Assembly: GCA_934102335.1 (NCBI GenBank)
Contig: CAKOSP010000003.1
Location: 80,219 to 144,218, forward strand
DNA: 64,000 nucleotides
From: an uncultured Bacilli bacterium
GTDB lineage: Bacteria; Bacillota_I; Bacilli_A; RF39; UBA660
Direction of reading: 5' to 3'
In this document: positions 28,452 to 36,764 of the stretch, one piece after another
Position numbering within the stretch: the stretch's first letter is position 1
How the letters are laid out: each line of letters begins with the position of its first letter
Notes under the pieces: model-generated
Database searches by the model: none
The model's input: only the letters and a program-made list of their open reading frames with translations
What the model was told of the DNA's origin: nothing
Made by a program: the position numbers and the translations under genes

Positions 28452-30134
28452 ATGAAAAATGATGGAAAAGTTACGTCTATTACTGCTTTAGGTGGCTTAG
28501 GCGAAGTTGGAAAAAATATGTACGTTATCACACATGATGACGAAATAATAATTGTTGATGCTGGAGTTATGTTTCCAGAAGATGAACTTTTAGGGGTAGA
28601 CTATGTTATTCAAGATATAACATATTTAAAACAAAATGAATCAAAAATAAAAGCCTTATTCATAACACATGGACACGAAGATCATATCGGAGGTATTCCT
28701 TTTTTACTTAATCAAGTAAATATACCTGTTATATATGCTCCAAGAATTGCAATTGATTTAATATCTAAAAAATTAGAAGAAAGAAACATCAATTATAAAA
28801 ATTATATTGAAATTAAAAATGACACAGTTTTTAAATCAAAGCATTTTGAAATAGAAGTTGTAAACACTACTCACTCTATTCCAGATTCATATGCTTTCAT
28901 TATTAAAACTCCAAACGGAACCATTTTTGAAACTGGAGATTACAAATTTGATTTAACTCCAATCGGTCCAATGGCAAACATTCATAAAATGGCAAAAATT
29001 GGTGAAGAGGGAGTTACCCTACTTTTAAGTGACTCTACAAATTCTTTATCACCAGGATTTTCTAAATCAGAATCAAGTGTTGATGATGCATTAAATGACA
29101 TAATTAATGGCCACCCAGGAAGAATTATAATAGCTACATTTGCATCAAATATTTATAGACTTAAACATATCGCTGAAACTTGTCGTAAATATAATCGTAA
29201 AATAGTAGTTTTTGGAAGAAGTATGGAAACTAACGTAGAATTAGCTATCAACAATGGTTTAATAAAAGATAAAGACACATTTATTGAAGCTAAGGATGCT
29301 AAGAATTTAAAAAGAAATGAATTATGTATTTTATGTACAGGATCGCAAGGAGAACCGTTAGCAGCTTTATCAAGAATAGCAAATGGTCAACATAAGCAAA
29401 TTTCTTTATTAAATGATGACTTAGTAATATTTTCATCATCACCAATTCCAGGAAATGCCGCTGCTATTAACAGAATTATCAATAAACTATATTTAAGAGG
29501 TGTAAAGGTCTATACAAATTCTGAACTTGCAGATATTCACACATCTGGGCATGCTAAACAAGAAGAACAAAAATGGATGTTAAGAATTATAAAACCAAAA
29601 TATTTTATGCCAATGCACGGTGAATACCGAATGCTTAAAGCACACGAGCAAACCGCTATTGAATGTGGCATAAATAAAGAAAATATTTTTATCTGTGAAA
29701 ACGGTGATGTAGTAGAACTTTTCAATGGTACAGTAAGAAAAAATGGAAAAGTACCTTCAGGAGATGTATACGTTGATGGATCTCGTATTGGAGTTACAGG
29801 ATCAGCCGTTTTAAAAGATCGAAAATTAATGAGCCAAGATGGTATTTTAATAGCAATATTAAACATTAATCCTAAAGAAAGAAAACTTTTATTAAAACCA
29901 AATGTTACTGCAAGAGGATTTGTTCTAGTAAACGAAAATCAAGAATTAATGCAAAAAATAGAATTTAAAATTACTGAAGTTGTAAAAGATTATTTAGCAA
30001 AATCTACATATAATTTTACAGATTTAAAAAATCAAATTATTTTAGAAACTATGCCATACATTAATAATCTAACGGGAAGAAGACCTATCATCTTACCTGT
30101 AATTATGGAAGTAAATGAAGACACTAATAATTAG
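28452..30134 (+). CDS. rnjA: Ribonuclease J
   Basis: RNase J degrades and matures RNA as a 5'-3' exonuclease and endonuclease. It is a beta-CASP metallo-beta-lactamase: the metal motif HGHEDHIGG lies near residue 75, further His/Asp ligands in NTTHSIPDS and ETGDYKFD, the beta-CASP part includes DSTNSLSPGF and TGSQGEP, and MPMHGEYRM closes the core. A C-terminal domain of some 100 residues follows. At 560 aa it is full length. RnjA versus RnjB cannot be settled from one copy. It faces rny, the other main RNA-decay gene. Confidence 0.95.
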   Translation: MKNDGKVTSITALGGLGEVGKNMYVITHDDEIIIVDAGVMFPEDELLGVDYVIQDITYLKQNESKIKALFITHGHEDHIGGIPFLLNQVNIPVIYAPRIAIDLISKKLEERNINYKNYIEIKNDTVFKSKHFEIEVVNTTHSIPDSYAFIIKTPNGTIFETGDYKFDLTPIGPMANIHKMAKIGEEGVTLLLSDSTNSLSPGFSKSESSVDDALNDIINGHPGRIIIATFASNIYRLKHIAETCRKYNRKIVVFGRSMETNVELAINNGLIKDKDTFIEAKDAKNLKRNELCILCTGSQGEPLAALSRIANGQHKQISLLNDDLVIFSSSPIPGNAAAINRIINKLYLRGVKVYTNSELADIHTSGHAKQEEQKWMLRIIKPKYFMPMHGEYRMLKAHEQTAIECGINKENIFICENGDVVELFNGTVRKNGKVPSGDVYVDGSRIGVTGSAVLKDRKLMSQDGILIAILNINPKERKLLLKPNVTARGFVLVNENQELMQKIEFKITEVVKDYLAKSTYNFTDLKNQIILETMPYINNLTGRRPIILPVIMEVNEDTNN

Positions 30135-30143
30135 TGTTTTTTT
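30121..30143 (+). terminator. Terminator of rnjA
   Basis: ACACTAA/TTAGTGT hairpin with seven T; the rnjA stop codon lies in the stem. Confidence 0.8.
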
Positions 30144-30151
30144 ATGAAATG

Positions 30152-30175
30152 AAAAAAGAGGTTATTTAGCCTCTT
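30152..30175 (-). terminator. Terminator of rny
   Basis: AAGAGG/CCTCTT arms and six T on the minus strand, overlapping the last codons of rny. Confidence 0.7.
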
Positions 30176-31715
30176 CTTGAACTCTTGTTTCTCTAATAAC
30201 TGTAATTTTGATTGTACCAGGATATTGCATTTCTGATTCGATTTGTTCTTTCATATCTCGAGCAATTTTATAGCTTCTAGCATCGTCAACTTCATCAGGT
30301 TTAACAATAACTCTAATTTCTCTACCAGCTTGCATAGCAAAGGTTTTTTCAACTCCATCATACGAATTTCCTATTGCTTCGAGTTGTTCTAATCTCTTAA
30401 TATAATTTTCTAAAGAATCATTTCTTGCTCCAGGTCTAGCAGCAGATAAAGTATCTGCAACGCTTACTAACACAGCAATAATACTTTTAGGTTCTTTATC
30501 ACCATGATGTGATTCTATAGCGTCAATTACAACATCTGGTTCATGATACTTTCTTGCCATATCTGACCCTATTTCTACATGACTACCTTCAATTTCAAAA
30601 TCAATAGATTTACCAATATCATGTAAAAGTCCAGCTCTTTTAGCTAAAGTAACATTTTCTCCTAGCTCTGCAGCCATAAGCCCAGTTAAATTAGCAACTT
30701 CAATAGAATGTTGTAAAGCATTTTGACCATAACTTGTTCTAAAATTAAGTTTACCAATTAATTTAATTATTTCTGGATCGACTTTAGTTAATCCTAAATC
30801 ATTTATCGTTTTATTACCAATTTCTAATATTCTAGCATTAACATCATTAGAAACTTTTTCATAAACTTCTTCAATTCTAGCTGGATGAATTCTTCCATCT
30901 TTAACTAAAGTTTCAATAGCTATTTTAGCTATTTCTCTTCTTAAAGGATCAAAAGAGGAAATAACTATCGCTTCTGGAGTATCATCAATAATTAAATCTA
31001 CACCTGTAACAGATTCAATAGTTCTAATATTTCTTCCTTCTCTTCCAATTAATCTACCCTTCATATCATCACTAGGTAAGTTAATTGTACTTACTGTTTG
31101 CTCTCCAACTACATCATCAGCATATCTTTCCATGCTACTTACAATTAATTGTTTAGCTTTTTCAGAAGCTAAAACTTTCGCTTTTGCTTCTTCATTTTTA
31201 ATATAATCCGTAATTTCTAAAGACATATCTCTTTCAACAATTTCCATTATTTTGTCATGAGCCTTTTCTTTAGTAAATTTAGATATTCTTTCAAGTTCAG
31301 CTATTTCTTCTTTAATTAGCTGATCCATTTTTTCCTCTTTTTCTTGTAAAGTCTTTTGTTTTGCTAATAAATCTTTTTCTTTTTCATCAAGATTATTATC
31401 TCTTTTTTGTAAAGTTTCTTCCCTTTTGTCTAAATTATTTTCTCTTTGAAGTAATCTATCTTCACTTTGTAATAATTCCTTTTTCTTTTCTTTAACCTCA
31501 ATATCAGTTTGTTGTTTCAACTTATAAGATTCTTCTTTTAATTCTAATAAAGTATCTCTTTTATGTTTATCGGCTTCTTTTTTTGCATCTTCTATAATTT
31601 TATTAGCTTTATTTTCTGCAGAAGTAGTTTTTCTTTTTTCAATAAACCATGCTCCTACACCACCTATAGGCATTCCAAGAATCAGAGTTAAAATGGGAAT
31701 TAATATTTTGTCCAT
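30162..31715 (-). CDS. rny: Ribonuclease Y
   Basis: RNase Y is a membrane-tethered endonuclease that starts mRNA decay in Bacillota. Order of parts: N-terminal membrane helix (about 4-25), a long coiled coil with repeated EKK/REE heptads (30-190), a KH domain (GRLIGREGRNIRTIESVTGVD, given in part), and an HD domain with LLHDIGKSIDFE as the catalytic His-Asp and IESHHGDKEP. At 517 aa it is standard. It lies between recA and rnjA, has its own promoter, and ends at a terminator. Confidence 0.96.
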   Translation of the reverse strand: MDKILIPILTLILGMPIGGVGAWFIEKRKTTSAENKANKIIEDAKKEADKHKRDTLLELKEESYKLKQQTDIEVKEKKKELLQSEDRLLQRENNLDKREETLQKRDNNLDEKEKDLLAKQKTLQEKEEKMDQLIKEEIAELERISKFTKEKAHDKIMEIVERDMSLEITDYIKNEEAKAKVLASEKAKQLIVSSMERYADDVVGEQTVSTINLPSDDMKGRLIGREGRNIRTIESVTGVDLIIDDTPEAIVISSFDPLRREIAKIAIETLVKDGRIHPARIEEVYEKVSNDVNARILEIGNKTINDLGLTKVDPEIIKLIGKLNFRTSYGQNALQHSIEVANLTGLMAAELGENVTLAKRAGLLHDIGKSIDFEIEGSHVEIGSDMARKYHEPDVVIDAIESHHGDKEPKSIIAVLVSVADTLSAARPGARNDSLENYIKRLEQLEAIGNSYDGVEKTFAMQAGREIRVIVKPDEVDDARSYKIARDMKEQIESEMQYPGTIKITVIRETRVQEEAK

Positions 31716-31766
31716 TTAAACTCCTCCATTTTATATAAATACATAAATTAACATATCTATACTTCT

Positions 31767-31795
31767 ATTATAAAGGTATAATTTCCATTTCGCAA
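31767..31795 (-). promoter_or_regulatory. Promoter of rny
   Basis: TTGCGA (31790-31795), 17 nt, TATAAT (31767-31772) on the minus strand. Confidence 0.7.
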
Positions 31796-31810
31796 GTTTA
31801 TTTTATATTT

Positions 31811-31853
31811 AAATAAAAGGAACTAGTCCTTTTATTTAGAATTAGTTCCTTTT
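31811..31853 (-). terminator. Terminator of recA
   Basis: Perfect 11-bp arms AAAAGGAACTA and TAGTTCCTTTT spanning the recA stop; the T-run after the stem is short. Confidence 0.6.
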
Positions 31854-32887
31854 ACTTCTTTTTTATTTTCACTAATATTTGCTTGTGTAAATCCATAATG
31901 TTTACGAATTTTGCCTTCAATATCTGCTGCTATTTTACCATTTTCTTTTAAATATAATTTAGCATTTTCTTTACCTTGGCCTATTTTTTCTCCATTATAA
32001 GAATACCAAGCTCCACTCTTATCAACAATGCTTAAATCTGATGCTATATCAAGTAGTTCTCCCTCTTTAGATATTCCTTCTCCATACATTATATCAACAC
32101 TTGCAGTTTTAAAAGGAGGAGCAACTTTATTTTTAACAACTTTAATATTTGTTCTATTTCCCATTACTTGGTCTCCAGCTTTGATTTGTTCTCCTCTTCT
32201 AATATCTAATCTAACTGAAGAATAAAATTTTAAAGCTCTTCCACCTGGAGTTGTCTCTGGATTTCCAAACATTACTCCAACTTTTTCTCTTAATTGATTA
32301 ATAAATATCGCAGTAGTATTTGTTTTATTCATAATACCAGATAATTTTCTTAAAGCTTGTGACATTAATCTAGCTTGTAAACCAACGTGAGAATCTCCCA
32401 TCTCGCCATCAATTTCTGCTTGAGGAACTAATGCTGCTACTGAGTCAATTACAATAATACTAACTGCTCCACTTCTAACTAAAGCCTCACAAATTTCTAA
32501 TGCTTGTTCTCCAGTATCTGGCTGAGATAATAAAAGTTCATCAACATTTACACCTAAACTTTTAGCATACACAGGATCTAAAGCATGTTCAGCATCAATA
32601 AAAGCAGCCATTCCACCATTTTTTTGAGCTTCAGCTATAGCTTCTAATGCAATAGTTGTTTTACCACTTGATTCAGGTCCAAATATTTCTATTATTCTTC
32701 CTTTTGGAAAACCTCCAACACCTAACGCTATATCTAAAGCAAGTGAACCACTTGAACAAACATCAATTTTCATGTGTTCATCTGAACCAAGCTTCATTAT
32801 TGCTCCTTCACCAAATTGCTTTTCTATATCCGCTAATACCTGTTCCAACGCCTTATCTTTATTCTTTTCATCTTTTGTAACTTTCAT
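31832..32887 (-). CDS. recA: Recombinase RecA
   Basis: RecA forms filaments on single-stranded DNA, pairs homologous strands and triggers LexA cleavage. Walker A is [12 protein letters not shown] (about 70-81) and the signature [14 protein letters not shown] is present, with [19 protein letters not shown] in loop L2. At 351 aa it is standard, with a short basic/acidic tail. It has a strong promoter (32921-32949) and AGGAGGAC ribosome site. I found no clear SOS box in its upstream DNA. Order rny-recA is common in Bacilli. Confidence 0.98.
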   Translation of the reverse strand: MKVTKDEKNKDKALEQVLADIEKQFGEGAIMKLGSDEHMKIDVCSSGSLALDIALGVGGFPKGRIIEIFGPESSGKTTIALEAIAEAQKNGGMAAFIDAEHALDPVYAKSLGVNVDELLLSQPDTGEQALEICEALVRSGAVSIIVIDSVAALVPQAEIDGEMGDSHVGLQARLMSQALRKLSGIMNKTNTTAIFINQLREKVGVMFGNPETTPGGRALKFYSSVRLDIRRGEQIKAGDQVMGNRTNIKVVKNKVAPPFKTASVDIMYGEGISKEGELLDIASDLSIVDKSGAWYSYNGEKIGQGKENAKLYLKENGKIAADIEGKIRKHYGFTQANISENKKEVKGTNSK

Positions 32888-32920
32888 TTTGTCCTCCTAC
32901 GATAACTCTGATACAATCTA

Positions 32921-32949
32921 ATTTTAACAATTAAATTTTTAAAAGTCAA
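32921..32949 (-). promoter_or_regulatory. Promoter of recA
   Basis: TTGACT (32944-32949), 17 nt, TAAAAT (32921-32926) on the minus strand. Confidence 0.75.
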
Positions 32950-32950
32950 T

Positions 32951-32972
32951 AAAAAAATACAAACGTTTGTAT
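32951..32972 (-). terminator. Terminator of the dnaB-dnaI-32972 operon
   Basis: Palindrome ATACAAACGTTTGTAT followed by seven T, directly after the TGA stop of the 32972 gene. Confidence 0.75.
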
Positions 32973-33373
32973 CATTTTATATTTTTCATAAATTCATCTA
33001 TTTTTAATAAAGCTTCATTTATATTTTTATAAGTATCTACCTGAGAATTAAAAATTCCTCTCACACTTGCCGAAGGAACTGGCCTTGTTTCATCATATAA
33101 AATCAACATTGGTTTATTTTTAGTTGTAAAATAACCAATTTCAAAGCCCACTCCAGTTGAAACAACTGTAACATCAGCAACTAACAAATCAGCATTATCT
33201 AAATTAGAAGTGTCTCTTTTAAATACATATGCTGGTTCAAATTCTTTAACCTCGTTATTACCCACAAACTTATTCAAAACCTCTCCATAATCTTCCAATT
33301 TTTCAATCATTTTTTGATAATCAAATGCTTTAGAGTGATCAAAGGTCATAGACCCACAAAAATATATTTTCAT
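32972..33373 (-). CDS. Nucleoside 2-deoxyribosyltransferase-like protein
   Basis: This family swaps or hydrolyses the base of deoxyribonucleosides or their 5'-phosphates. The 133-aa product has MKIYFCGSM at the start, then NADLLVADVTVVSTGVGFEIGY (residues 60-81), where Asp67 and Glu78 correspond to substrate-binding and nucleophile positions, and a final RPVPSAS loop. It resembles DNPH1-type hydrolases as much as true transferases. Its start overlaps the dnaI stop by one base, so it is co-translated with the primosome genes, perhaps to manage the deoxynucleotide pool. It ends in TGA. Confidence 0.78.
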   Translation of the reverse strand: MKIYFCGSMTFDHSKAFDYQKMIEKLEDYGEVLNKFVGNNEVKEFEPAYVFKRDTSNLDNADLLVADVTVVSTGVGFEIGYFTTKNKPMLILYDETRPVPSASVRGIFNSQVDTYKNINEALLKIDEFMKNIK

Positions 33374-34266
33374 TAGTCTCTCCTATTCATACTAATAAGT
33401 TCTAAATCTTCAGTTAATTGTTTTACGCGTTCTATTATTCTTCTTGCTTTAACTAAATCTTCACTATTTTTAGTTAATGAAAGATGTCCCTCTAATTCTG
33501 AAATATTTAAATTTGAAGTAAAAAATGTAGGCAATTTATTATTCATTCTATATTGTAAAATAGTTCCCAATATTTCATCTCTTCCCCAAGCTGTAACATT
33601 TTCTGCACCTATATCATCTATTAAAAGCACCTCAACATTTTGTAAATAAGAAACTTTATCTTCAACTAAGCTAAAATTATCTTTTAAATTACGTAACAAA
33701 TCTGGAAAATAAACTATTTCTGTATTAACTCTATACTTATTTTCAAGTTCATTAAATAACGCAGCTAACAAAAAAGTTTTACCAGAGCCAAAAGTTCCAT
33801 GTAAATATAAACCTTTCATAATTTTAGAAATATCATAATTATCATAAAAATTTTTGATCCACTTAATTAACTTAATTCTATTTTTATCAGAAATATCAAT
33901 ATCTTTCATTCGAGCATTCTCTAATTCTTTACTAGAGGTATTTTTTTCATCAAGAAGTTGAACAATCTTTTTTTGATATTTACAAGGAATATAAGAAAAA
34001 ACAACTTTTCCTTCTTTTTTTTCAGGAAAACTAACATGACCTTCATAGGCATTTTTACACATATAAAGGCCTTTACAATTCTTACAGTTATTTAACTCTT
34101 CTAAAGTATTTTCTAATTTAGAAGTATTTTTCTTAACTTCATCTTTAGAAATATTTATCTTTTTTACTAATGCTTTAAATTCTGGATTCAAAATTGCTTT
34201 ATTATAATTTTTTTCAAGTTCTTGTTCTATTTTTGCTTGATTACTTAATTTTAATTTTTCCATCAT
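33373..34266 (-). CDS. dnaI: Primosomal helicase loader DnaI
   Basis: DnaI loads the replicative helicase onto DNA in Bacillota. The 297-aa protein has an N-terminal zinc-binding type region with CKNCKGLYMC (about 76-85), and a C-terminal AAA+ domain with Walker A LHGTFGSGKTFLLAALF (given in part), Walker B VLLIDDIGAE and sensor TFFTSNLNISELE. Its ATGATG start overlaps the TGA stop of dnaB. The two genes form the usual dnaB-dnaI pair. Confidence 0.94.
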   Translation of the reverse strand: MMEKLKLSNQAKIEQELEKNYNKAILNPEFKALVKKINISKDEVKKNTSKLENTLEELNNCKNCKGLYMCKNAYEGHVSFPEKKEGKVVFSYIPCKYQKKIVQLLDEKNTSSKELENARMKDIDISDKNRIKLIKWIKNFYDNYDISKIMKGLYLHGTFGSGKTFLLAALFNELENKYRVNTEIVYFPDLLRNLKDNFSLVEDKVSYLQNVEVLLIDDIGAENVTAWGRDEILGTILQYRMNNKLPTFFTSNLNISELEGHLSLTKNSEDLVKARRIIERVKQLTEDLELISMNRRD

Positions 34267-35534
34267 TTAAACTCCTTTAATAAATCTTGTAATTCCTTTT
34301 GCTCATCTTCACTTATCTGTTCTTTATCTATATTTTTATTAAACCAAACAGGTTCTTTTTCAATTTTTTTCTTAACAACAGAAGTAGATTTTTTAAGCAT
34401 TTTTTTATGTTCTTTTTCCGCAAAAGCCATAGCATCTTTAGCATTTTTAAGACCAGCTCTACTCCACTGGGCAGCAATCGTTTCAACATAAGCATTGGTA
34501 AGCTTATTATTATTTTTTCTTAAAACATAATCGATCAAAACATTTACAACAGCCGGAGGCATTTCCATATCTATCAAAAGTGATTCTAAAAGTTTTAATT
34601 CTTTAGATGTAGGATTAATACCTTTGTTTTTGCTTTTTAAAAAATCATAAGGTGAAGTATTTTCAAACATAGCTATAATTTTACCACGCATTGAATTATC
34701 ACCCTCAGGGCTTTTTAAATACTCTGGTTGTTGTCTATAAACAAGTGTTGGTAAAGCATTATTATTAAATGAATAATATTTTCTACAAGCTATTCTTAAA
34801 TTGGTTTTATCTATCATACCATAATCATTTATAACCGTTCTTATTATTTCAACCATTTTCAAAGTATCTATATTATAAATAAATGATAGAAGATTAATAA
34901 GTTCTTTAATTCTTTTATTTAATGCTCTTTCATTTAAAAGTCCATTCGGCATAGAAGATACAAGCAAGTCAAAATCTATTCTATCAGAAACACTTATTGA
35001 GGAAGTTGTTCTTTCAAGTACCTCATTTGTAACCACAAATTTAGAAGAATCATAAACATCATCAAGCATTTTAGTTATTTCTTGATAATCTTTAGTGTCA
35101 ACTTTAGGTTTTTGATAAAAAGTTTTTAAACGATCATATTCAACTTCACCAACATTATTATATAAAACTACATTTAGTATAGGATGATTAAAAAATTCGC
35201 TTGGTAAAAGAGGAGAAAATAATTCATAAATATATTCATTAACATTTCCTTTTTTAACAAATGTTTTCAAAAGACCTAAAGCCTCTAATGCTTCTCTAGA
35301 TTTTTTTATTGTTTTTAAATCGCATCTAAGTATGCTCATTAAATGATGATGAGTTAAATTACGACTAAATAGTTCTGCCAATTGCAAATCATTCCATAAA
35401 GTTAAATATAAACTAACAGGCATAGCACCTAAAATGGGTTCATATAAAGCTATTAATATTTTTTTGTCATATTCAGTTAAAATTGTTTTGTTTACAACCA
35501 AATAACAATCTGCAGGCAATAAAGTATTATTCAT
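34263..35534 (-). CDS. dnaB: Replication initiation and membrane attachment protein DnaB (Bacillus type)
   Basis: This is the Bacillus DnaB, a loader co-factor and not the helicase. The 423-aa protein has an N-terminal winged-helix-like domain (LTEYDKKILIALYEPILGAM) and C-terminal DnaB/DnaD domains, including NTSPYDFLKSKNKGINPTSKE and NVLIDYVLRKNNNKLTNAYVE (in part), the typical YxxxIxxxW-like end AAQWSRAGLKNAKDAM. It ends in TGA, overlapping dnaI. NrdR, often upstream, is not present; a tRNA-Ala lies there. Confidence 0.92.
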   Translation of the reverse strand: MNNTLLPADCYLVVNKTILTEYDKKILIALYEPILGAMPVSLYLTLWNDLQLAELFSRNLTHHHLMSILRCDLKTIKKSREALEALGLLKTFVKKGNVNEYIYELFSPLLPSEFFNHPILNVVLYNNVGEVEYDRLKTFYQKPKVDTKDYQEITKMLDDVYDSSKFVVTNEVLERTTSSISVSDRIDFDLLVSSMPNGLLNERALNKRIKELINLLSFIYNIDTLKMVEIIRTVINDYGMIDKTNLRIACRKYYSFNNNALPTLVYRQQPEYLKSPEGDNSMRGKIIAMFENTSPYDFLKSKNKGINPTSKELKLLESLLIDMEMPPAVVNVLIDYVLRKNNNKLTNAYVETIAAQWSRAGLKNAKDAMAFAEKEHKKMLKKSTSVVKKKIEKEPVWFNKNIDKEQISEDEQKELQDLLKEFK

Positions 35535-35591
35535 AACTTACCTCCCATCTCAATTACTTTTATTTTAACATAATTTCTAAACTATAGGTAT

Positions 35592-35613
35592 AAAAAAAGA
35601 GCCCTAAGACTCT
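35592..35613 (-). terminator. Terminator of tRNA-Ala
   Basis: AGAGTC/GGCTCT stem (one G-T pair), loop of four, followed by seven T on the minus strand. Confidence 0.75.
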
Positions 35614-35624
35614 AATTTCTACTT

Positions 35625-35701
35625 TGGTGGAGAATGTGGGATTCGAACCCGCGACCCCCTGCGTGCAGGGCAGGTGCTCTAGCCAGCTGAGCTAATTCCC
35701 C
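35625..35701 (-). tRNA. tRNA-Ala (anticodon TGC) with C33 and a 50-64 mismatch
   Basis: The 77-nt cloverleaf has a paired acceptor (GGGGAAT with ATTCTCC, one G-T), D arm GCTC/GAGC, anticodon stem CCTGC/GCAGG and encoded CCA. The loop reads C-C-TGC-A-C, so position 33 is C, where U is nearly universal. The T stem GCGGG/CCCAC has a C-A mismatch at 50-64. It is otherwise complete and has a promoter and terminator, so it is probably expressed; impairment cannot be excluded. Confidence 0.88.
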
Positions 35702-35713
35702 AAAAGCAAGATT

Positions 35714-35742
35714 ATTTTATCATATTAAAAATAAATAATCAA
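35714..35742 (-). promoter_or_regulatory. Promoter of tRNA-Ala
   Basis: TTGATT (35737-35742), 17 nt, TAAAAT (35714-35719) on the minus strand, 13 nt before the tRNA. Confidence 0.7.
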
Positions 35743-35746
35743 GTTT

Positions 35747-36115
35747 TTATTTTAATTTTTCTTGTACTTCATCAAATAATCTATCAATTATGTCTTTTTC
35801 TAAAGGAATATCTACACTATTTTTTATTTTTTCTATAATATTATTCTTTTTATAATCCATAATTAATTCATTTCCAAAAGTATTATTTATATCTTCATCA
35901 ACTTTCATATCGAAAGGCACATTCATATTATCATATTTTAAAAAGTAAAAGAAGATACCATCTGAAAAGTCTATCCCACTTTCAAATAAACAATCTTCTT
36001 TCCATACCTTTTTACAAATTCTTTTCATAAAAGAAAATTTCGGATAATCTATATATCTAACACAATAAACTTCATCTTTAAAAGCATACTCTCTATTTAT
36101 GTTTATATATAGCAT
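35747..36115 (-). CDS. Hypothetical protein downstream of rpoZ
   Basis: I do not recognise this 122-aa soluble protein. It has a KDEVYCVRYIDYPKFSFMKRICKKVW stretch (in part) in its first half, a FSDGIFFYFLKYDN strand pair in the middle, and a helical C-terminus with many Asp/Glu and Lys. It starts at the base right after the rpoZ stop, so it is part of the rpoZ operon. In Bacillus the gene after rpoZ belongs to coenzyme A or primosome functions; this protein does not look like those. Confidence 0.5.
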   Translation of the reverse strand: MLYININREYAFKDEVYCVRYIDYPKFSFMKRICKKVWKEDCLFESGIDFSDGIFFYFLKYDNMNVPFDMKVDEDINNTFGNELIMDYKKNNIIEKIKNSVDIPLEKDIIDRLFDEVQEKLK

Positions 36116-36328
36116 TTATTTACCTTCAATAACTTTTATTAATCCTTTATCAAGTTCTTCAAGAGCTCTACCTAATTCTTTTTTATTAACATATTCACTC
36201 TCTTTCATTTGATAATGTTTATTTTCTAACATTTGTTTACTTCTTCTAGATGATACATGTACTAATTTATACTTTGAATCTACCTTAGTTAAAAGTTTAT
36301 CTATTGACGGATATATCACTTCTATCAC
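36116..36328 (-). CDS. rpoZ: RNA polymerase omega subunit
   Basis: Omega helps the beta' subunit fold and assemble into RNA polymerase. The 70-aa protein has the family plan: YPSIDKLLTKVDSKYKLVHVSSRR (in part) with the conserved region around V-x-x-x-S-R-R-S-K-Q-M, then a short helix EYVNKKELGRALEELDKGL. The matching of length, position of the S-R-R motif and the ELxxG-like end make the call good. A AAGGAGTGAT site precedes ATG. It is followed immediately by the 35747 gene. Confidence 0.85.
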   Translation of the reverse strand: MIEVIYPSIDKLLTKVDSKYKLVHVSSRRSKQMLENKHYQMKESEYVNKKELGRALEELDKGLIKVIEGK

Positions 36329-36398
36329 TCCTTACACTATTATAATATATTAAATAATGTAAATAATACAAGTTAAGGCATGTTTTTTTACAAATATT

Positions 36399-36764
36399 TT
36401 ACACAGGAATATTAACTACATATCCTTCATCTTGTTTAATTATTTCAATTTTTACATCATTCAATGTTTTAGAAGAATCTCTAGGATCTTCTATATTTCC
36501 GTTTTCATTACTAGCTAAATAATTGTCTTTTACTAAATCATTGGCATAAATAACTAATTTATTATCATCACCAAAATCATCATTATGTTCTTCAGCATAT
36601 TTTTCGGCCTGTGTTTTCATAAGTTCTATTTTAGCTAAATATGCTTCATTATCTTGATCATAATTAAATGAATGAGAAACAGCAATTACTCCAGCAAAAT
36701 ATACAATTGTAAATACTACTAAAACTACTAATAATTCTTTTACGGTATATCCTTTATTATTCAT
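36399..36764 (-). CDS. Type IV pilin/pseudopilin-like protein
   Basis: The 121-aa protein begins MNNKGYTVKELLVVLVVFTI, a class III signal: a basic leader, the prepilin cut site after Gly, Tyr at +1 and Glu at +5, then a hydrophobic helix. The rest is a small soluble domain (KYAEEHNDDFGDDNKLVIYA, DPRDSSKTLNDVKIEI). The frame opens at a GTG four codons earlier, but that codon lies in the GGGTGAT ribosome site. No prepilin peptidase, ATPase or other pilin is in the window, so the machinery would have to be elsewhere. Confidence 0.72.
   Translation of the reverse strand: MNNKGYTVKELLVVLVVFTIVYFAGVIAVSHSFNYDQDNEAYLAKIELMKTQAEKYAEEHNDDFGDDNKLVIYANDLVKDNYLASNENGNIEDPRDSSKTLNDVKIEIIKQDEGYVVNIPV

Noticed and set aside
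29537..29866. Minus-strand ORF inside rnjA
   Set aside because: It has no ribosome site and non-coding composition; it is a shadow of the RNase J frame. The same holds for the plus-strand ORFs in recA, dnaB and the 48 kb genes.
32951..32972. Palindrome ATACAAACGTTTGTAT as a LexA operator for recA
   Set aside because: It lacks the GAAC-N4-GTTC spacing and is followed by a T-run right after a stop codon, so it is better explained as a terminator.
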